Part shown: positions 24,546-33,635 of the stretch, piece by piece
How positions within the stretch are numbered: position 1 is the stretch's first letter
Layout of the letters: each line of letters begins with the position of its first letter
Source: a bacterium
GTDB lineage: Bacteria; Armatimonadota; Zipacnadia; Zipacnadales; UBA11051
DNA: 64,000 bases
Assembly (NCBI GenBank): GCA_030604405.1
Contig: JAUVVY010000011.1
Span: 40,595-104,594, forward strand
Reading direction: 5' to 3'
Translations under genes and position numbers: made by a program
The notes under the pieces: model-generated
Database searches by the model: none
The model's input: only the letters and a program-made list of their open reading frames with translations
Told to the model about the DNA's origin: nothing

Positions 24546-27032
24546 TCATTGTCCGCCCGGCGGCTCGGGTGGCTTTTCGCCGTCGCCCTCGGGTTTCGGC
24601 TCAGGCTCCGGCGCCTCGCTGTCAGCGCCTCCAGGCGTGGCAGGCGGTGTCCCAGGCTGCTCAATTGTGTCGGAGGTGGTATCCGAGGCAGGCGGCGGCC
24701 TGGGAGATGAGCTGGTCGGCGGGCCGTGCAATGCGCAAGTTCCCGTCGGCCCCGCGCCGGCGGGGACAGTGCGCTCGACGGTCTGCGGGCAGTAGGCCCC
24801 GGCCAGTTGTCCGGATTGGGCGCACACAGTGACTGTGCGGCCGCCAGCTTCGCCTGGCGGCGGGCTGGGTCCGGGACCGGGCCTTTCGGATACGTGGGCT
24901 GAGGAGGCAGGGCCATGGATGCGGCAGGGCGAGGGCGGCGATGCGCCGGGGCCTAAGACTCTTTCGACGGTACTGGGGCAATAAGGCGTCGCCCGCCCGC
25001 CACTGCTAGTGCATACTGTAATAGTGCCGCCTGGCCGCTCCTGCTCTTCTTCCTCCTCTTTCTCCTCCTTCTCCGGTTGGCCGCGTCGGGTTGCCTTGAC
25101 ACCGGCGCCCTCCGGATACTTGCCGTTGTAGCCGCGCAGCTTCAACGCCTGGGCCATGAACCTGGCGAACACCGGAGCGCAAAAGCCGCCGCCGGAGGAG
25201 CGCCGCATCGGTTTGTAATCATCATTGCCAACCCACACCGCACAGGACAGATCCGGGCTGTAGCCTACCCACCAGGCGTCGCGGCCGTCCTGCGTCGTGC
25301 CCGTCTTGCCGCATATCGCGTAGCCGGAAACCGCCGCCCGGGTGCCGGTTCCGGAGGTGACTACCGTGCGCATCATCGAGATCATGCTGATAGCGGTCGC
25401 CTTGTTGATGACACGCCTGCGCTCCGGTCTGAAAGTAACCAGTGTCTCGCCGTGTGCGTTTTCGATGCGTCGAATCAGGCGCGGCTTGGTGTACAGCCCA
25501 CCGCTGGCGAAGGTGCAATAGCCGACTGCCTGCTCCAGCGGTGCCAGCTCCGAGGTGCCCAGGGCGATGGCCGGTACCGCGCGCAGCCGCTCCTCGGCCA
25601 AGCCCATCATCTGTGCGGTGGCTTTCTGGATCGCCTTAGCCCCGAGCTTGCGGACTATGCGCACCGAGACGAGGTTGACCGACTGAGCCAGCGCGCCACG
25701 CAGGGACCAATTGTGGCCCTGTGCGCCCGAGTAGTTCTTGGGATTCCAGTACTTGCCCGGACCGGTGCGAATGCTTATCGGCGCGCCGCTGAAGAGCGAA
25801 CTTGGCCCATAGCCTTTTTCCAGCGCCGCCGCCCATACGTATGGCTTGAATGAGGAGCCGGGCTGGCGGCCATACAGCGGAGGTCCGGAATACGCGCGGT
25901 TGTATTGAACATCCTCGTAATTGCCGACACCACCGACCATCGCCAAGACATCGCCGGTGGCGACTTCCACGGCGGCCAAAGCGCCCTGGCCGACCAGGCC
26001 CCCCTTGATTCGCCGGCGACTGCGTAGCGACTCGACGCCTTTGGTGAGTTCCTCCTCGGCGACCTTTTGGAGCTTCATGTCGAGGGTGGTATAGACGCGC
26101 AGGCCGCCCTGATAGACGGCGTCCTGGCCATACTGCTCACAAAGCTGGCGGACGACGAGGTGGGCAAAATACGGTGCTCTGAAGGCGGTGATGCCGCGCT
26201 CTTGTAGCGGCGCGAGGTTGGCCTGAATCTGGTGCTGATCGGCCTCCGCCGCCTGCGCGGAGGTAATATAGCCCATCTCGACCATGGCGTGCAGCACGTG
26301 GCGCCGGCGCTGCTTGGATTTCTGCGGATGGCGGTAGGGGCTACAAGTCAGCGGCGAACGAGGCAGGCCGGCCAGCAACGTCGCCTCGGCCAGTGACAGG
26401 TCGCTGACGTCCTTGTTGAAGAAGGACCGCGCCGCCACTTTCACACCATAGGCACCGTGGCCGTAATAGACTTCATTGAGATACATCTCGAGCATCTCGT
26501 CTTTGGAATAGCGCCGCTCGATCTCCAGAGCCAGAATGGCCTCGCGTATCTTGCGACCGAACGTTTTCTTGCGGGTCAGCCACATGTTGCGCACGAGTTG
26601 CTGGGTGATGGTGCTGCCGCCCTGGCGGAAGCTGCGCTCGTGCAAGTTGACCCACGCCGCACGCAGGATGCCCTTGGGATCAACGCCTCGGTGCTGGTAG
26701 AAGGGGCGGTCCTCGATGGCGATAGTGGCCTGGCGCAGATCCAGTGGTATCTCATGCAGATCAACCGGCTCGCGATCTTCCTTGAAGACCCGACCGAGTA
26801 GTGTATGGCTGGTATTGCCCTCGGCGTCAATTTCAGTGGAGTATATCTCGGTGGTCAGCCGTGGGCGGTAGGCAATCAGCTGCTCGGCATCGGGCAGCGA
26901 TTCGCGGACGGCCAACAGCCCGCCAGCAACCAGGCCAGTGCCGATGAAGCAGCAGACCAGTACGAAAACGTTGACGTACCTTAGAAATGCAGAATATTTG
27001 CGTATCCACGTGCGTTTTGCCACATAGACCAC
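24546..27032 (-). CDS. Bifunctional PBP1A-type glycosyltransferase/transpeptidase
   Basis: An 828-residue class A PBP. A membrane anchor lies at about 19-42. The GT51 domain shows E107-DRPFYQHRG and 'RQGGSTITQQLVRN' (136-149), and the transpeptidase shows S393-SFK, S451-VN and K576-TGT. After a Glu/Lys linker (652-667), two copies of a ~37-residue Cys-containing module follow (671-707 and 733-770): 'ITVCTSSGGRATPYCP' / 'VTVCAQSGQLAGAYCP', each ending C-x-x-H-G, so three Cys and one His per copy. A Pro/Glu-rich tail ends the protein. Starts are GTG 27032 or GTG 27023; a TATAAT box lies only 9 nt before the first, so the message may be leaderless. First gene of the envelope cluster. Confidence 0.9.
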   Translation of the reverse strand: MVYVAKRTWIRKYSAFLRYVNVFVLVCCFIGTGLVAGGLLAVRESLPDAEQLIAYRPRLTTEIYSTEIDAEGNTSHTLLGRVFKEDREPVDLHEIPLDLRQATIAIEDRPFYQHRGVDPKGILRAAWVNLHERSFRQGGSTITQQLVRNMWLTRKKTFGRKIREAILALEIERRYSKDEMLEMYLNEVYYGHGAYGVKVAARSFFNKDVSDLSLAEATLLAGLPRSPLTCSPYRHPQKSKQRRRHVLHAMVEMGYITSAQAAEADQHQIQANLAPLQERGITAFRAPYFAHLVVRQLCEQYGQDAVYQGGLRVYTTLDMKLQKVAEEELTKGVESLRSRRRIKGGLVGQGALAAVEVATGDVLAMVGGVGNYEDVQYNRAYSGPPLYGRQPGSSFKPYVWAAALEKGYGPSSLFSGAPISIRTGPGKYWNPKNYSGAQGHNWSLRGALAQSVNLVSVRIVRKLGAKAIQKATAQMMGLAEERLRAVPAIALGTSELAPLEQAVGYCTFASGGLYTKPRLIRRIENAHGETLVTFRPERRRVINKATAISMISMMRTVVTSGTGTRAAVSGYAICGKTGTTQDGRDAWWVGYSPDLSCAVWVGNDDYKPMRRSSGGGFCAPVFARFMAQALKLRGYNGKYPEGAGVKATRRGQPEKEEKEEEEEQERPGGTITVCTSSGGRATPYCPSTVERVLGPGASPPSPCRIHGPASSAHVSERPGPGPSPPPGEAGGRTVTVCAQSGQLAGAYCPQTVERTVPAGAGPTGTCALHGPPTSSSPRPPPASDTTSDTIEQPGTPPATPGGADSEAPEPEPKPEGDGEKPPEPPGGQ

Positions 27033-27040
27033 CGACCGCT

Positions 27041-27046
27041 ATTATA
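27041..27046 (-). promoter_or_regulatory. -10 box of the PBP1A gene
   Basis: Perfect TATAAT on the minus strand. The expected transcription start, about 7 nt downstream, falls at roughly 27034, on or next to the GTG start codon, which implies a leaderless or near-leaderless transcript. The -35 region 17 nt upstream is weak. Confidence 0.5.
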
Positions 27047-27096
27047 GCAGTAATGGCCGTCTGTTGTATAGGGGACAGGCGGGCGCGGCGCTGTCT

Positions 27097-27115
27097 GCTT
27101 GACACCAAGTCAAGC
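27097..27115. promoter_or_regulatory. Perfect inverted repeat overlapping the SLBB promoter (operator candidate)
   Basis: GCTTGAC-N5-GTCAAGC, a perfect 7-bp dyad, overlaps the -35 box of the plus-strand promoter at 27099-27128 and lies about 50 bp upstream of the PBP1A -10 box. The position suits a repressor site controlling one or both divergent genes. No regulator gene lies next to it. Confidence 0.4.
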
Positions 27116-27128
27116 TAATGCCTAAAAT
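27099..27128 (+). promoter_or_regulatory. Sigma70-type promoter of the SLBB gene
   Basis: TTGACA (27099-27104), 18-bp spacer, TAAAAT (27123-27128), with a perfect -35 and a 5/6 -10. The predicted start near 27135 leaves a ~70-nt leader before ATG 27206. Confidence 0.65.
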
Positions 27129-27205
27129 GATGTGACAATACGTGCACACTGGCTAGCCAGGTGTTGCTTTGCGGTAGTGCCAGTACCTAGGGCGGAGGAA
27201 AAAAG

Positions 27206-28885
27206 ATGCAGAATACACTACAGAAACTGACCAGGCTTGAGATTGCACTAGCATTGACCGTACTTGCACCTGCGTGGCTGCTGACGTGCTGCTTGCCGGC
27301 GCACGCTGACGCGCCTGCGGCAGATTACACGGTCCAGCAAGGCGATGCGCTGTTGATCTATATCTTTGATGAGGAAGCGCTCACCGGCACCTACCTGGTG
27401 GGTGCCGCCGGCACGATTCCGATGCCGATGGTCGGGCAGGTCGCGGTGGCAGGCAAGACGCTTGCTGAGGTACGCGATCTGCTGCGCAAGCAACTGGGGG
27501 AGATAATTCGCGATCCGTTCGTCACCGTCGCCATTGATGAGGCCGCGTCGGCGCGGAAGGTATTCGTGAGCGGCTATGTGGAGAACACGGGCGCGGCGCT
27601 GATGCGGCCGGGGTCGAACGTGCGAGATGCTGTGGTCATGGCCGAGCCGCAGGGACGCGCTGATTTGAGTAAGGTGCGCTTGAGCCGGAGAGGGGAGCAG
27701 TCGCTGGAGATTGACCTGAGCGGCCTGCGTGAGGCTAGGGTCCTCGGCGCGCCGGTGCCGGTGCAGTACGGTGACGTCATATACGTACCGCGCCTTGACA
27801 ACATCATATCCGTGCTCGGCGAAGTCAAGCAGCCCGGCTCGGCGACACTGCCGACAGGCGAGCGGCTGACGGTACTGGAGGCGATTGCCAAGGTGGGCGA
27901 GGGCTTTGCTGCAGAGGCCGATACCAACACGGCACTGCTGTTGCGCAAGGGCCTGGACCAGCCGATCAGGATAGACCTGCGGGCCCTTATCAAAGATGGC
28001 GATGTGTTGCAGAATTACGAACTGCAGGGCGGGGACGTGCTGCTGGTACAGAGGGCCAACGAGATAGCCGTAGTGGGCCAGGTCAACTCTCCTACCACGT
28101 TCTATTCGGCAGAGCCGGTCAAAGTTACTGAGGCAATCATCCGCGCGGGCGGCTTCAATGAAACCTCCGGCCTTGCCCAGGCCAAAATCTTCCGCGACGG
28201 CGAATATATCCCCGTGGACCTCGAAAGCCTGTGGAAAGAAGGTGACATGAGCAAGAATATCGCGCTGCAGGCGGGCGATACACTGATCGTGCCCGAAAAA
28301 GAGCCTGAGGAGATCGTGCTGCTTGGCGCGCTGACCAGGGTCGGGCCTGTCAACATCGCGGATACGCACAATACCAGCCTGCTGAAGATAGTGCTGATGG
28401 CCGGCCCGACGGAGAAGGCAAATCTGCGCAAAGTGCAGGTCTATCGCGGTGGGGAGCAGATGACGGTCAACCTCAAGAAGATCGAGGAAGAGGGTGATAT
28501 GTCAGGGGATGTCCAACTGCAGCCCGGCGATGTGGTGATTGTCAACGATGCAGAGAAGGTGTATCTGCTCGGCGCGTTCGGGAGGCCCGGAGTGTATCCG
28601 TATGACCCGGAGCTGTCGCTGTTTGACTATCTCAGCACGGCGGCGTTGGGCACGGGCTTCGGCCACTCGGTCGGCTCGTTGGTGAGAGTCAAGGAGGATG
28701 GCGAGACGGAAGTGACCAAGATAGATATGTCCAAGATCAAAGAGGGACAACTTCCCCCCGACGTGACCGTACAGGCGGGTGACATCATTTACTTCCCACC
28801 GGTGCGGCCGCGGGAACGCAAGACGGTGTGGGAGTACATCCGGGAGAACTTGTGGCTTCTGCAGGTGTTCGACATATGGAAGTAG
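27206..28885 (+). CDS. Wza-like polysaccharide export protein with multiple SLBB domains
   Basis: A 559-residue exported protein. A signal peptide precedes the poly-export domain 'YTVQQGDALLIYIFDEEALT' (about residues 41-110), followed by about five SLBB-type beta-grasp units: 'VFVSGYVENTGAALMRPG', 'ISVLGEVKQPGSATLPTG', 'IAVVGQVNSPTTFY', 'IVLLGALTRVGPVNI' and 'VYLLGAFGRPGVYPYDPE', each with a '...LQPGDVVIV'-type end. GGAGGA at 27194-27199 supports ATG 27206. In Gram-negative capsule systems such proteins form the outer-membrane channel. No polymerase, Wzc-like kinase or flippase is adjacent, so it may be a periplasmic SLBB protein with another role. A clear terminator follows. Confidence 0.85.
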   Translation: MQNTLQKLTRLEIALALTVLAPAWLLTCCLPAHADAPAADYTVQQGDALLIYIFDEEALTGTYLVGAAGTIPMPMVGQVAVAGKTLAEVRDLLRKQLGEIIRDPFVTVAIDEAASARKVFVSGYVENTGAALMRPGSNVRDAVVMAEPQGRADLSKVRLSRRGEQSLEIDLSGLREARVLGAPVPVQYGDVIYVPRLDNIISVLGEVKQPGSATLPTGERLTVLEAIAKVGEGFAAEADTNTALLLRKGLDQPIRIDLRALIKDGDVLQNYELQGGDVLLVQRANEIAVVGQVNSPTTFYSAEPVKVTEAIIRAGGFNETSGLAQAKIFRDGEYIPVDLESLWKEGDMSKNIALQAGDTLIVPEKEPEEIVLLGALTRVGPVNIADTHNTSLLKIVLMAGPTEKANLRKVQVYRGGEQMTVNLKKIEEEGDMSGDVQLQPGDVVIVNDAEKVYLLGAFGRPGVYPYDPELSLFDYLSTAALGTGFGHSVGSLVRVKEDGETEVTKIDMSKIKEGQLPPDVTVQAGDIIYFPPVRPRERKTVWEYIRENLWLLQVFDIWK

Positions 28886-28933
28886 CGGGCAGTTAGCTCA
28901 GCTAGCCTCGCATAGCTGTGGCGAGAATAGAGT

Positions 28934-28970
28934 GCGGCCCCGAGATCTCTTCGGGGCCGCCTTTGTGTTT
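28934..28970 (+). terminator. Rho-independent terminator after the SLBB gene
   Basis: A perfect 10-bp stem, GCGGCCCCGA (28934-28943) with TCGGGGCCGC (28951-28960), 7-nt loop, followed by CTTTGTGTTT. It lies 48 bp after the SLBB stop. Confidence 0.85.
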
Positions 28971-29012
28971 GTTTGGACTCGTTGTGTGCTTTGGGGAGGG
29001 GCTAAGAGTGCT

Positions 29013-29711
29013 TCAGTCGGCGTCCGTGTTGAAGCGATATCCGGCATCACGGATGGTGAGTACGTACTTGGGTGCGGAGGCGTTGTCTTCGATCTTGCGG
29101 CGGAGATTATAGATGTGGGTCTCAATCAGGCTCTGGTTAGTGTCCTCACGGCTCCACACCTTCTCAAACAATTGGGCAATTGATAAGACAGCTCCCTCGG
29201 CTTCCACAAGGGCCAGCAAGAGCCGGAATTCTGTGGGGGTGAGGTCTACTTTCAGCTCGCCCCTGGTGACTTGATGTGTGTGCATGTCGAGGTGCAGCGG
29301 CCCGGCTGTGACAAAGCGCTCGGTTGCGGCCTGCGCGGCATAGTCAGTCGCGCGTCGCAGGTGGGCCCGCACCCGGGCAAGCAATTCTTCTGCCATGAAC
29401 GGCTTGACCACATAGTCATCGGCCCCGACCTCCAGCCCGAGCACGCGGTCGAGTTTCTCGCCGCGCCCGGTGACCATTATGATGGGCACATTTGATTCGC
29501 GCCGCATTTCGCGACAGACGGATATGCCGTCTATGTCAGGGAGCATGATGTCGAGTATCACCAGGTCGAAATCGCCTGCATTGAAGGCCTCCAGCGCCTC
29601 CGCGCCGAGGGCATAGGCCTCGGTGTCGTAGCCTTCCTGCTGCAAGCGCAACGAGATGACCTCTACTGTGGTCGGATCATCTTCTACGATGAGAATCTTA
29701 GCCTTTTTCAT
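29013..29711 (-). CDS. OmpR/PhoB-family response regulator (orphan)
   Basis: A 232-residue two-domain regulator. The receiver domain shows the acidic pair in 'ILIVEDDPTT', phospho-acceptor Asp in 'LVILDIMLPDIDG', Thr/Ser in 'IIMVTGRG' and Lys in 'DDYVVKPF'. The C-terminal winged helix has 'LTPTEFRLLLALVEAEGAVL' and 'VETHIYNLRRKIE'-like 'IETHIYNLRRKIED' plus 'TIRDAGYRF'. No histidine kinase is nearby. ATG 29711 starts exactly at 'MKKAKILIVEDD'; the nearest GGAGGAG is 14 nt upstream, a long spacing. It is transcribed away from the heparinase-like gene (187 bp between starts is a shared divergent region), which it might regulate. Confidence 0.92.
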   Translation of the reverse strand: MKKAKILIVEDDPTTVEVISLRLQQEGYDTEAYALGAEALEAFNAGDFDLVILDIMLPDIDGISVCREMRRESNVPIIMVTGRGEKLDRVLGLEVGADDYVVKPFMAEELLARVRAHLRRATDYAAQAATERFVTAGPLHLDMHTHQVTRGELKVDLTPTEFRLLLALVEAEGAVLSIAQLFEKVWSREDTNQSLIETHIYNLRRKIEDNASAPKYVLTIRDAGYRFNTDAD

Positions 29712-29937
29712 GCGTGGAATTGGTACTCCTCCCCCCAAATTTGCACAGCTAGCGATGCATACTTCGGCTATCACATGCCCGATTCCTGCAACTGTTGAAA
29801 GTTCTTCACGAATAATTGCAGCAGGAAACAAGCTGTTCCCGACGAAGTCTGGTATTACGTTCCGCTGACAATGTCATTTTAGAACCTTATCTGAGAACAT
29901 GTCAAACATAAATCCTCAACGGGAGTGGGCGAGAGCG

Positions 29938-32610
29938 ATGTTGATGCGATTCGTACTGTCTATTACAGCGGTCACACTGTTAATATTTGTGGGGAGCAAT
30001 GGCATGTGCCAGGTACAACATCCAGTCCTCGAGTACACGCGCTACAACGCCGACAGCAGTGACGCACTGAAGGCGAAAACAGCCTACTTGATGCAGCTTT
30101 CTGAGGAGCAACTGCTGTCCCTGGTGCCCACGCAGGCCGGCTTCTATTTCACTGGCTGTCCGAACTGCACCGCAGGCCAGCAGGAACACGGGCTCGCCTG
30201 GGACCCGAAAAAACCGGACCAGGTCCACTGCCTGCACTGCGGCCAGGTATATCCCAGTGACAAGTATCCCAACACCGGCATCCAGGAAGTCACCAGCCCG
30301 GCCGGCAACAAGCTGAAGTATCCCTACTGGGAGGATGAGGATGCCTACAGATACTATTTCGAATCTTTCGGCGATTACGACGCCCGCAAGCAATTGGCAA
30401 GTCAGGCCTACGACATGGCGTGCGCATACCACGTGACCAAAGAGACGGAGTATGCGCGGCGAGCAGCGCTCATACTCAACCGCTTCGCAGAGGTCTTTCC
30501 CGACTACATATACAAATTCGACTACCCCTTTCGGCAGAAGGTGCTCTACGAGGGTGAGGTTGACCCGAAGGACTTCCGGGGCGGTTTCCGCACCGCGCGC
30601 TGGGACTGGTGGGCATATATGGGTATCCCCGTTGATCTGGTTTTCGCCTATGACATGATCTACGAAAGCGGCGAACTGGAAAAGATTCCGGGGGCCAAAC
30701 AAAGAATCGAAAATGATTTTTTCCTGACTGCCACCGAGCAGGTCGCCGCCAACCGTGATACGCTGAGCAATATGAGCCCGGTCGCCTGGCGTGGGATGAT
30801 AGTCGTCGCACGGGTGCTGGAGAAGCCGGAGTATATTCACGAAGTCGTCAGCCGTCTGGAGCGCTTCTGCGCCCGGCAGTTCTACTACGATGGCGTCTGG
30901 CGCGAAGGAGCGCCGTCTTATCATCAGCAGGTAATCGGCGGCCTGTCGTCTGTTTTCAACCTGACCAAAGGCTATTCCGACCCGGAAGGCTATACCCACC
31001 CCGAAACCAGCAAGCGGCTGGACGACCTGGACTTGGCCTCAGGGGTGCCGATGGTGGCGCGGGTCATCGCCTCGCTCAATAGTATGCGGCTGCCGAATGG
31101 ACGGTTGGCACCCGTGCATGACACCTGGTCCAGCAGCGGCCGGGGGAGGATTTCTGCATCTGGGCCGGTGCTGCTGCCGGCGTTGGGCCATGCCATCTTG
31201 GGTCGGGGGCAGGGCGATGACCAGATGCAGGTGCATCTTACCTGGTCCGGCGGCTACGGACACACGCACTACGACGGGTTGAGCATGCTGATGTTTGCCA
31301 GGGGCGAAGAAATGCTGCCGGATTTGGGCTACACCCACACGCGCTATCGGGCCTGGACTCTGGCCACCGCCTCGCACAACGGCGTGGTGATAGATTGCGA
31401 AAATCAGTACGCCGGTAGCAAGCCGCCTTCGGACGGCGCGCTGGAATTCTTCGACGCCACCAGCCCGGACCTGCAGGTGGTCGCCGCCAGCAACCCACAG
31501 GCATATCCGGAAAAAGCACAGACATATAGCCGGATGCTGGCGATGGTCGGAATAGACGTGGCAAACGCGTATGTGGTTGATGCCTTTTTTGTAGAAGGCG
31601 GCCAGCAGCACGACTACTTCATCCACGGCAGCGCCGACAGGGCGCAGAGCCTGGCAGTATCAGGACCTGACGGAGTGCTGCAGATGGAGCCGGTTGAGAC
31701 GATGCTGCCCGAGGGCGTTGAGTGGAAAGAGCCCGAAGGCGAACATCACGGCGGCTGGATCACAGAGAAGGGCTACGCATACGGGTTCTTGTCGGACAAT
31801 CGCGTGGGGAGGCCGGCGGCCGGCGTGCAGCTTGCGGAGTTCAAGTATGATGATAAAGACCTGAGCACGCGCGTTTATCTGGTCACCGAGGACGGGGACG
31901 AGCTTTACAGCGGAATGAACCCGCAGATAAGGCCGGCGGGACGAGATGACTCCAAACTCGAACAGTTCAATCGCCACTATGTGATGATCAGGCGCGCCGG
32001 CGGCGAGGAGGGGAACCTGTTTGTCGCTCTCTTCGAGCCCGTCGGCGGCTCGCCTATTATCAAGTCGGTGTCGGTCTTGCCGTTCGATGGTAGTGGCTGG
32101 GCGCTGGTGGTGGTGACCGACGAGTTCACCGACATAATCGGTATCTTTGCTTACGATCTTCAGGGCAGCTACGAAGGCGTCGGGTTCGAGATGTCAGGGC
32201 CGATGAGCCAGTTGCGCATCCGCCAGGGCGAGGTGGTCAGAGCCTACTCGACCGGCCTGGTATCTTATGGGACCTTCATGCTGGACATCGGAGAGTATCG
32301 GGAGGCGAAGCTTGTCGGTGTCGAGCGTGGCGAAGATGGCGGCGCCCTGCTGATTGACGCCGACTGGACGCAGGTAGGCCCGACTGCCGGAACGGTGCTG
32401 GTACTTCATCATGGCGACGGGAGGACCCACGGCTACACGGTGGCATCGGTGGAAAAAGCCGGCGAGGGCAGCCGGATAATCACCCTACAGGACCCGGGCT
32501 TCGAATATGATGCCGACACGCAGACCGCTCAGTATGAGTTCTTCCCGCACCACACGCACACGGGCGAGCATGTGGTCCGCTGGCAGGGCGCGGTGAGCTA
32601 CGAGCAATAG
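29938..32610 (+). CDS. Secreted heparinase II/III-like polysaccharide lyase
   Basis: An ~890-residue exported protein. Signal peptide: 'LMRFVLSITAVTLLIFVGS'. The N-terminal part carries a zinc-type C4 motif ('CPNCTAG', then 'CLHCG'). An alpha/alpha toroid follows ('GDYDARKQLASQAYDMACAY', 'YARRAALILNRFAEVFPDY'), with catalytic-type residues in 'EGAPSYHQQ' and 'HTHYDGLSMLMFARG' (His and Tyr of heparinase II/III) and a large beta-sandwich C-terminus. Three starts are possible (29899, 29938, 29944); I chose 29938, where GGGAG lies upstream and the signal peptide is short. Length is larger than typical heparinase II (~770). The C-terminus resembles the partial gene at 1-1239. Confidence 0.8.
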   Translation: MLMRFVLSITAVTLLIFVGSNGMCQVQHPVLEYTRYNADSSDALKAKTAYLMQLSEEQLLSLVPTQAGFYFTGCPNCTAGQQEHGLAWDPKKPDQVHCLHCGQVYPSDKYPNTGIQEVTSPAGNKLKYPYWEDEDAYRYYFESFGDYDARKQLASQAYDMACAYHVTKETEYARRAALILNRFAEVFPDYIYKFDYPFRQKVLYEGEVDPKDFRGGFRTARWDWWAYMGIPVDLVFAYDMIYESGELEKIPGAKQRIENDFFLTATEQVAANRDTLSNMSPVAWRGMIVVARVLEKPEYIHEVVSRLERFCARQFYYDGVWREGAPSYHQQVIGGLSSVFNLTKGYSDPEGYTHPETSKRLDDLDLASGVPMVARVIASLNSMRLPNGRLAPVHDTWSSSGRGRISASGPVLLPALGHAILGRGQGDDQMQVHLTWSGGYGHTHYDGLSMLMFARGEEMLPDLGYTHTRYRAWTLATASHNGVVIDCENQYAGSKPPSDGALEFFDATSPDLQVVAASNPQAYPEKAQTYSRMLAMVGIDVANAYVVDAFFVEGGQQHDYFIHGSADRAQSLAVSGPDGVLQMEPVETMLPEGVEWKEPEGEHHGGWITEKGYAYGFLSDNRVGRPAAGVQLAEFKYDDKDLSTRVYLVTEDGDELYSGMNPQIRPAGRDDSKLEQFNRHYVMIRRAGGEEGNLFVALFEPVGGSPIIKSVSVLPFDGSGWALVVVTDEFTDIIGIFAYDLQGSYEGVGFEMSGPMSQLRIRQGEVVRAYSTGLVSYGTFMLDIGEYREAKLVGVERGEDGGALLIDADWTQVGPTAGTVLVLHHGDGRTHGYTVASVEKAGEGSRIITLQDPGFEYDADTQTAQYEFFPHHTHTGEHVVRWQGAVSYEQ

Positions 32611-32619
32611 GCCCGCGCG

Positions 32620-33465
32620 TTACATATTGGCAAGTACCACGGCGCTCAAAGCAACCGCTATGCCGACCCAGCCGATCTTTCCCGGTATCTCGCGCCAGGC
32701 AATCGCGGCGAAAGCAGTGATGAGGGCGAGCGTCAGGGCCGCGGTGAGGGGAAACAGGACGGACGCCAGATAGAGGTCCAGGCCATAGAGCGTAAGCAAT
32801 GTAGCCGCTACGTTGAAGGCGCCGAGCAGTAGTCCCCAGGCAGCCTCCTGGACGCCGAGCTTGCGTTCCGGCCGAAGCAACCATGCAGCCGTGCAGCCCA
32901 CAGCGGCGACGCTGAACAGTATCGCCAGGTACATGGTTCTTTGGCCCTCGAGGCCTGTGGTATGAAACCACGTGTTGACGAGCATCGCCAGGCCATTGAG
33001 TAGAAAAAGCCCCAGCAGGACCATGACCCGCCCCAAGGTGAGCCGGTGCCTGCTTACACCCTTATCAAGCGTCAGCAGCGGCAGGGCCAAAACGGCCAGG
33101 ACCATGCCGTAGGCACGAAGTATCTCCGGCCGCTCAGCCCAGATCAGCAGTGCCCCGGCAATTGGCACCAGAACTCCTAGCTGCATGACAGACGCGGCGA
33201 TGGCCGTGCCCTTTTGCCGGAGCGATGGCAGCAGGAACAGGTATGCGACCACATAGGTTATACCGCCCAGTATGCCTATCCGCAAAGTCTCAGGGGCGGC
33301 TGCAGGTCCTGACACGGACGCCAGCGTACAGGCGATGAGGGCGGCAAACGCATAGTTGACAGCGCCGACGCCCACAGTGTCGGTGTCTCTGCGCTGTGCC
33401 GCGCGCGTGGTCAGGGCAAAGCCGGCGCCGCACAGGACGATCAAAATGAAGACAAGCATGGGCAT
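32620..33465 (-). CDS. DMT-superfamily (EamA-like) transporter
   Basis: A 281-residue protein with about ten transmembrane helices in two repeats of five, as in the drug/metabolite transporter superfamily: 'LVFILIVLCGAGFALTTRA' at the N-terminus, 'ITYVVAYLFLLPSLRQKG', 'MQLGVLVPIAGALLIWAE', and the second half ending 'FREIPGKIGWVGI'-like 'WREIPGKIGWVGIAVALSAV'. The last motif is characteristic of EamA repeats (the glycine-rich loop before the last helix). The substrate is unknown. It converges with the heparinase-like gene (9 bp between stops) and is divergent from the exported Pcm gene. Confidence 0.82.
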   Translation of the reverse strand: MPMLVFILIVLCGAGFALTTRAAQRRDTDTVGVGAVNYAFAALIACTLASVSGPAAAPETLRIGILGGITYVVAYLFLLPSLRQKGTAIAASVMQLGVLVPIAGALLIWAERPEILRAYGMVLAVLALPLLTLDKGVSRHRLTLGRVMVLLGLFLLNGLAMLVNTWFHTTGLEGQRTMYLAILFSVAAVGCTAAWLLRPERKLGVQEAAWGLLLGAFNVAATLLTLYGLDLYLASVLFPLTAALTLALITAFAAIAWREIPGKIGWVGIAVALSAVVLANM

Positions 33466-33502
33466 CAGCCTATAGCAAACGCAGTCGGTGGGTGTCCATT
33501 TT

Positions 33503-33525
33503 GGGGAAAAGAAACGGTTTTCCCC
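33503..33525. promoter_or_regulatory. Perfect hairpin in the DMT transporter-pcm divergent region
   Basis: GGGGAAAA (33503-33510) and TTTTCCCC (33518-33525) form a perfect 8-bp inverted repeat with a 7-nt loop. It lies upstream of both divergent genes, so it is more likely an operator or leader hairpin than a terminator. Confidence 0.45.
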
Positions 33526-33635
33526 TGGCAGGAATTCTGGGGGTTATTCGCCGTGGGTGTCGCACCACCTGCTCGGGGTATTGGTTACAGTGCCAATCTG
33601 CGGTACAATGCGTAGCAACAAGGAGGTGTTGATGT

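Noticed and set aside
24467..24916. 150-codon extension of the PBP2 frame
   Set aside because: It overlaps the C-terminal coding part of PBP1A out of frame and would bury the PBP2 membrane anchor inside the protein.
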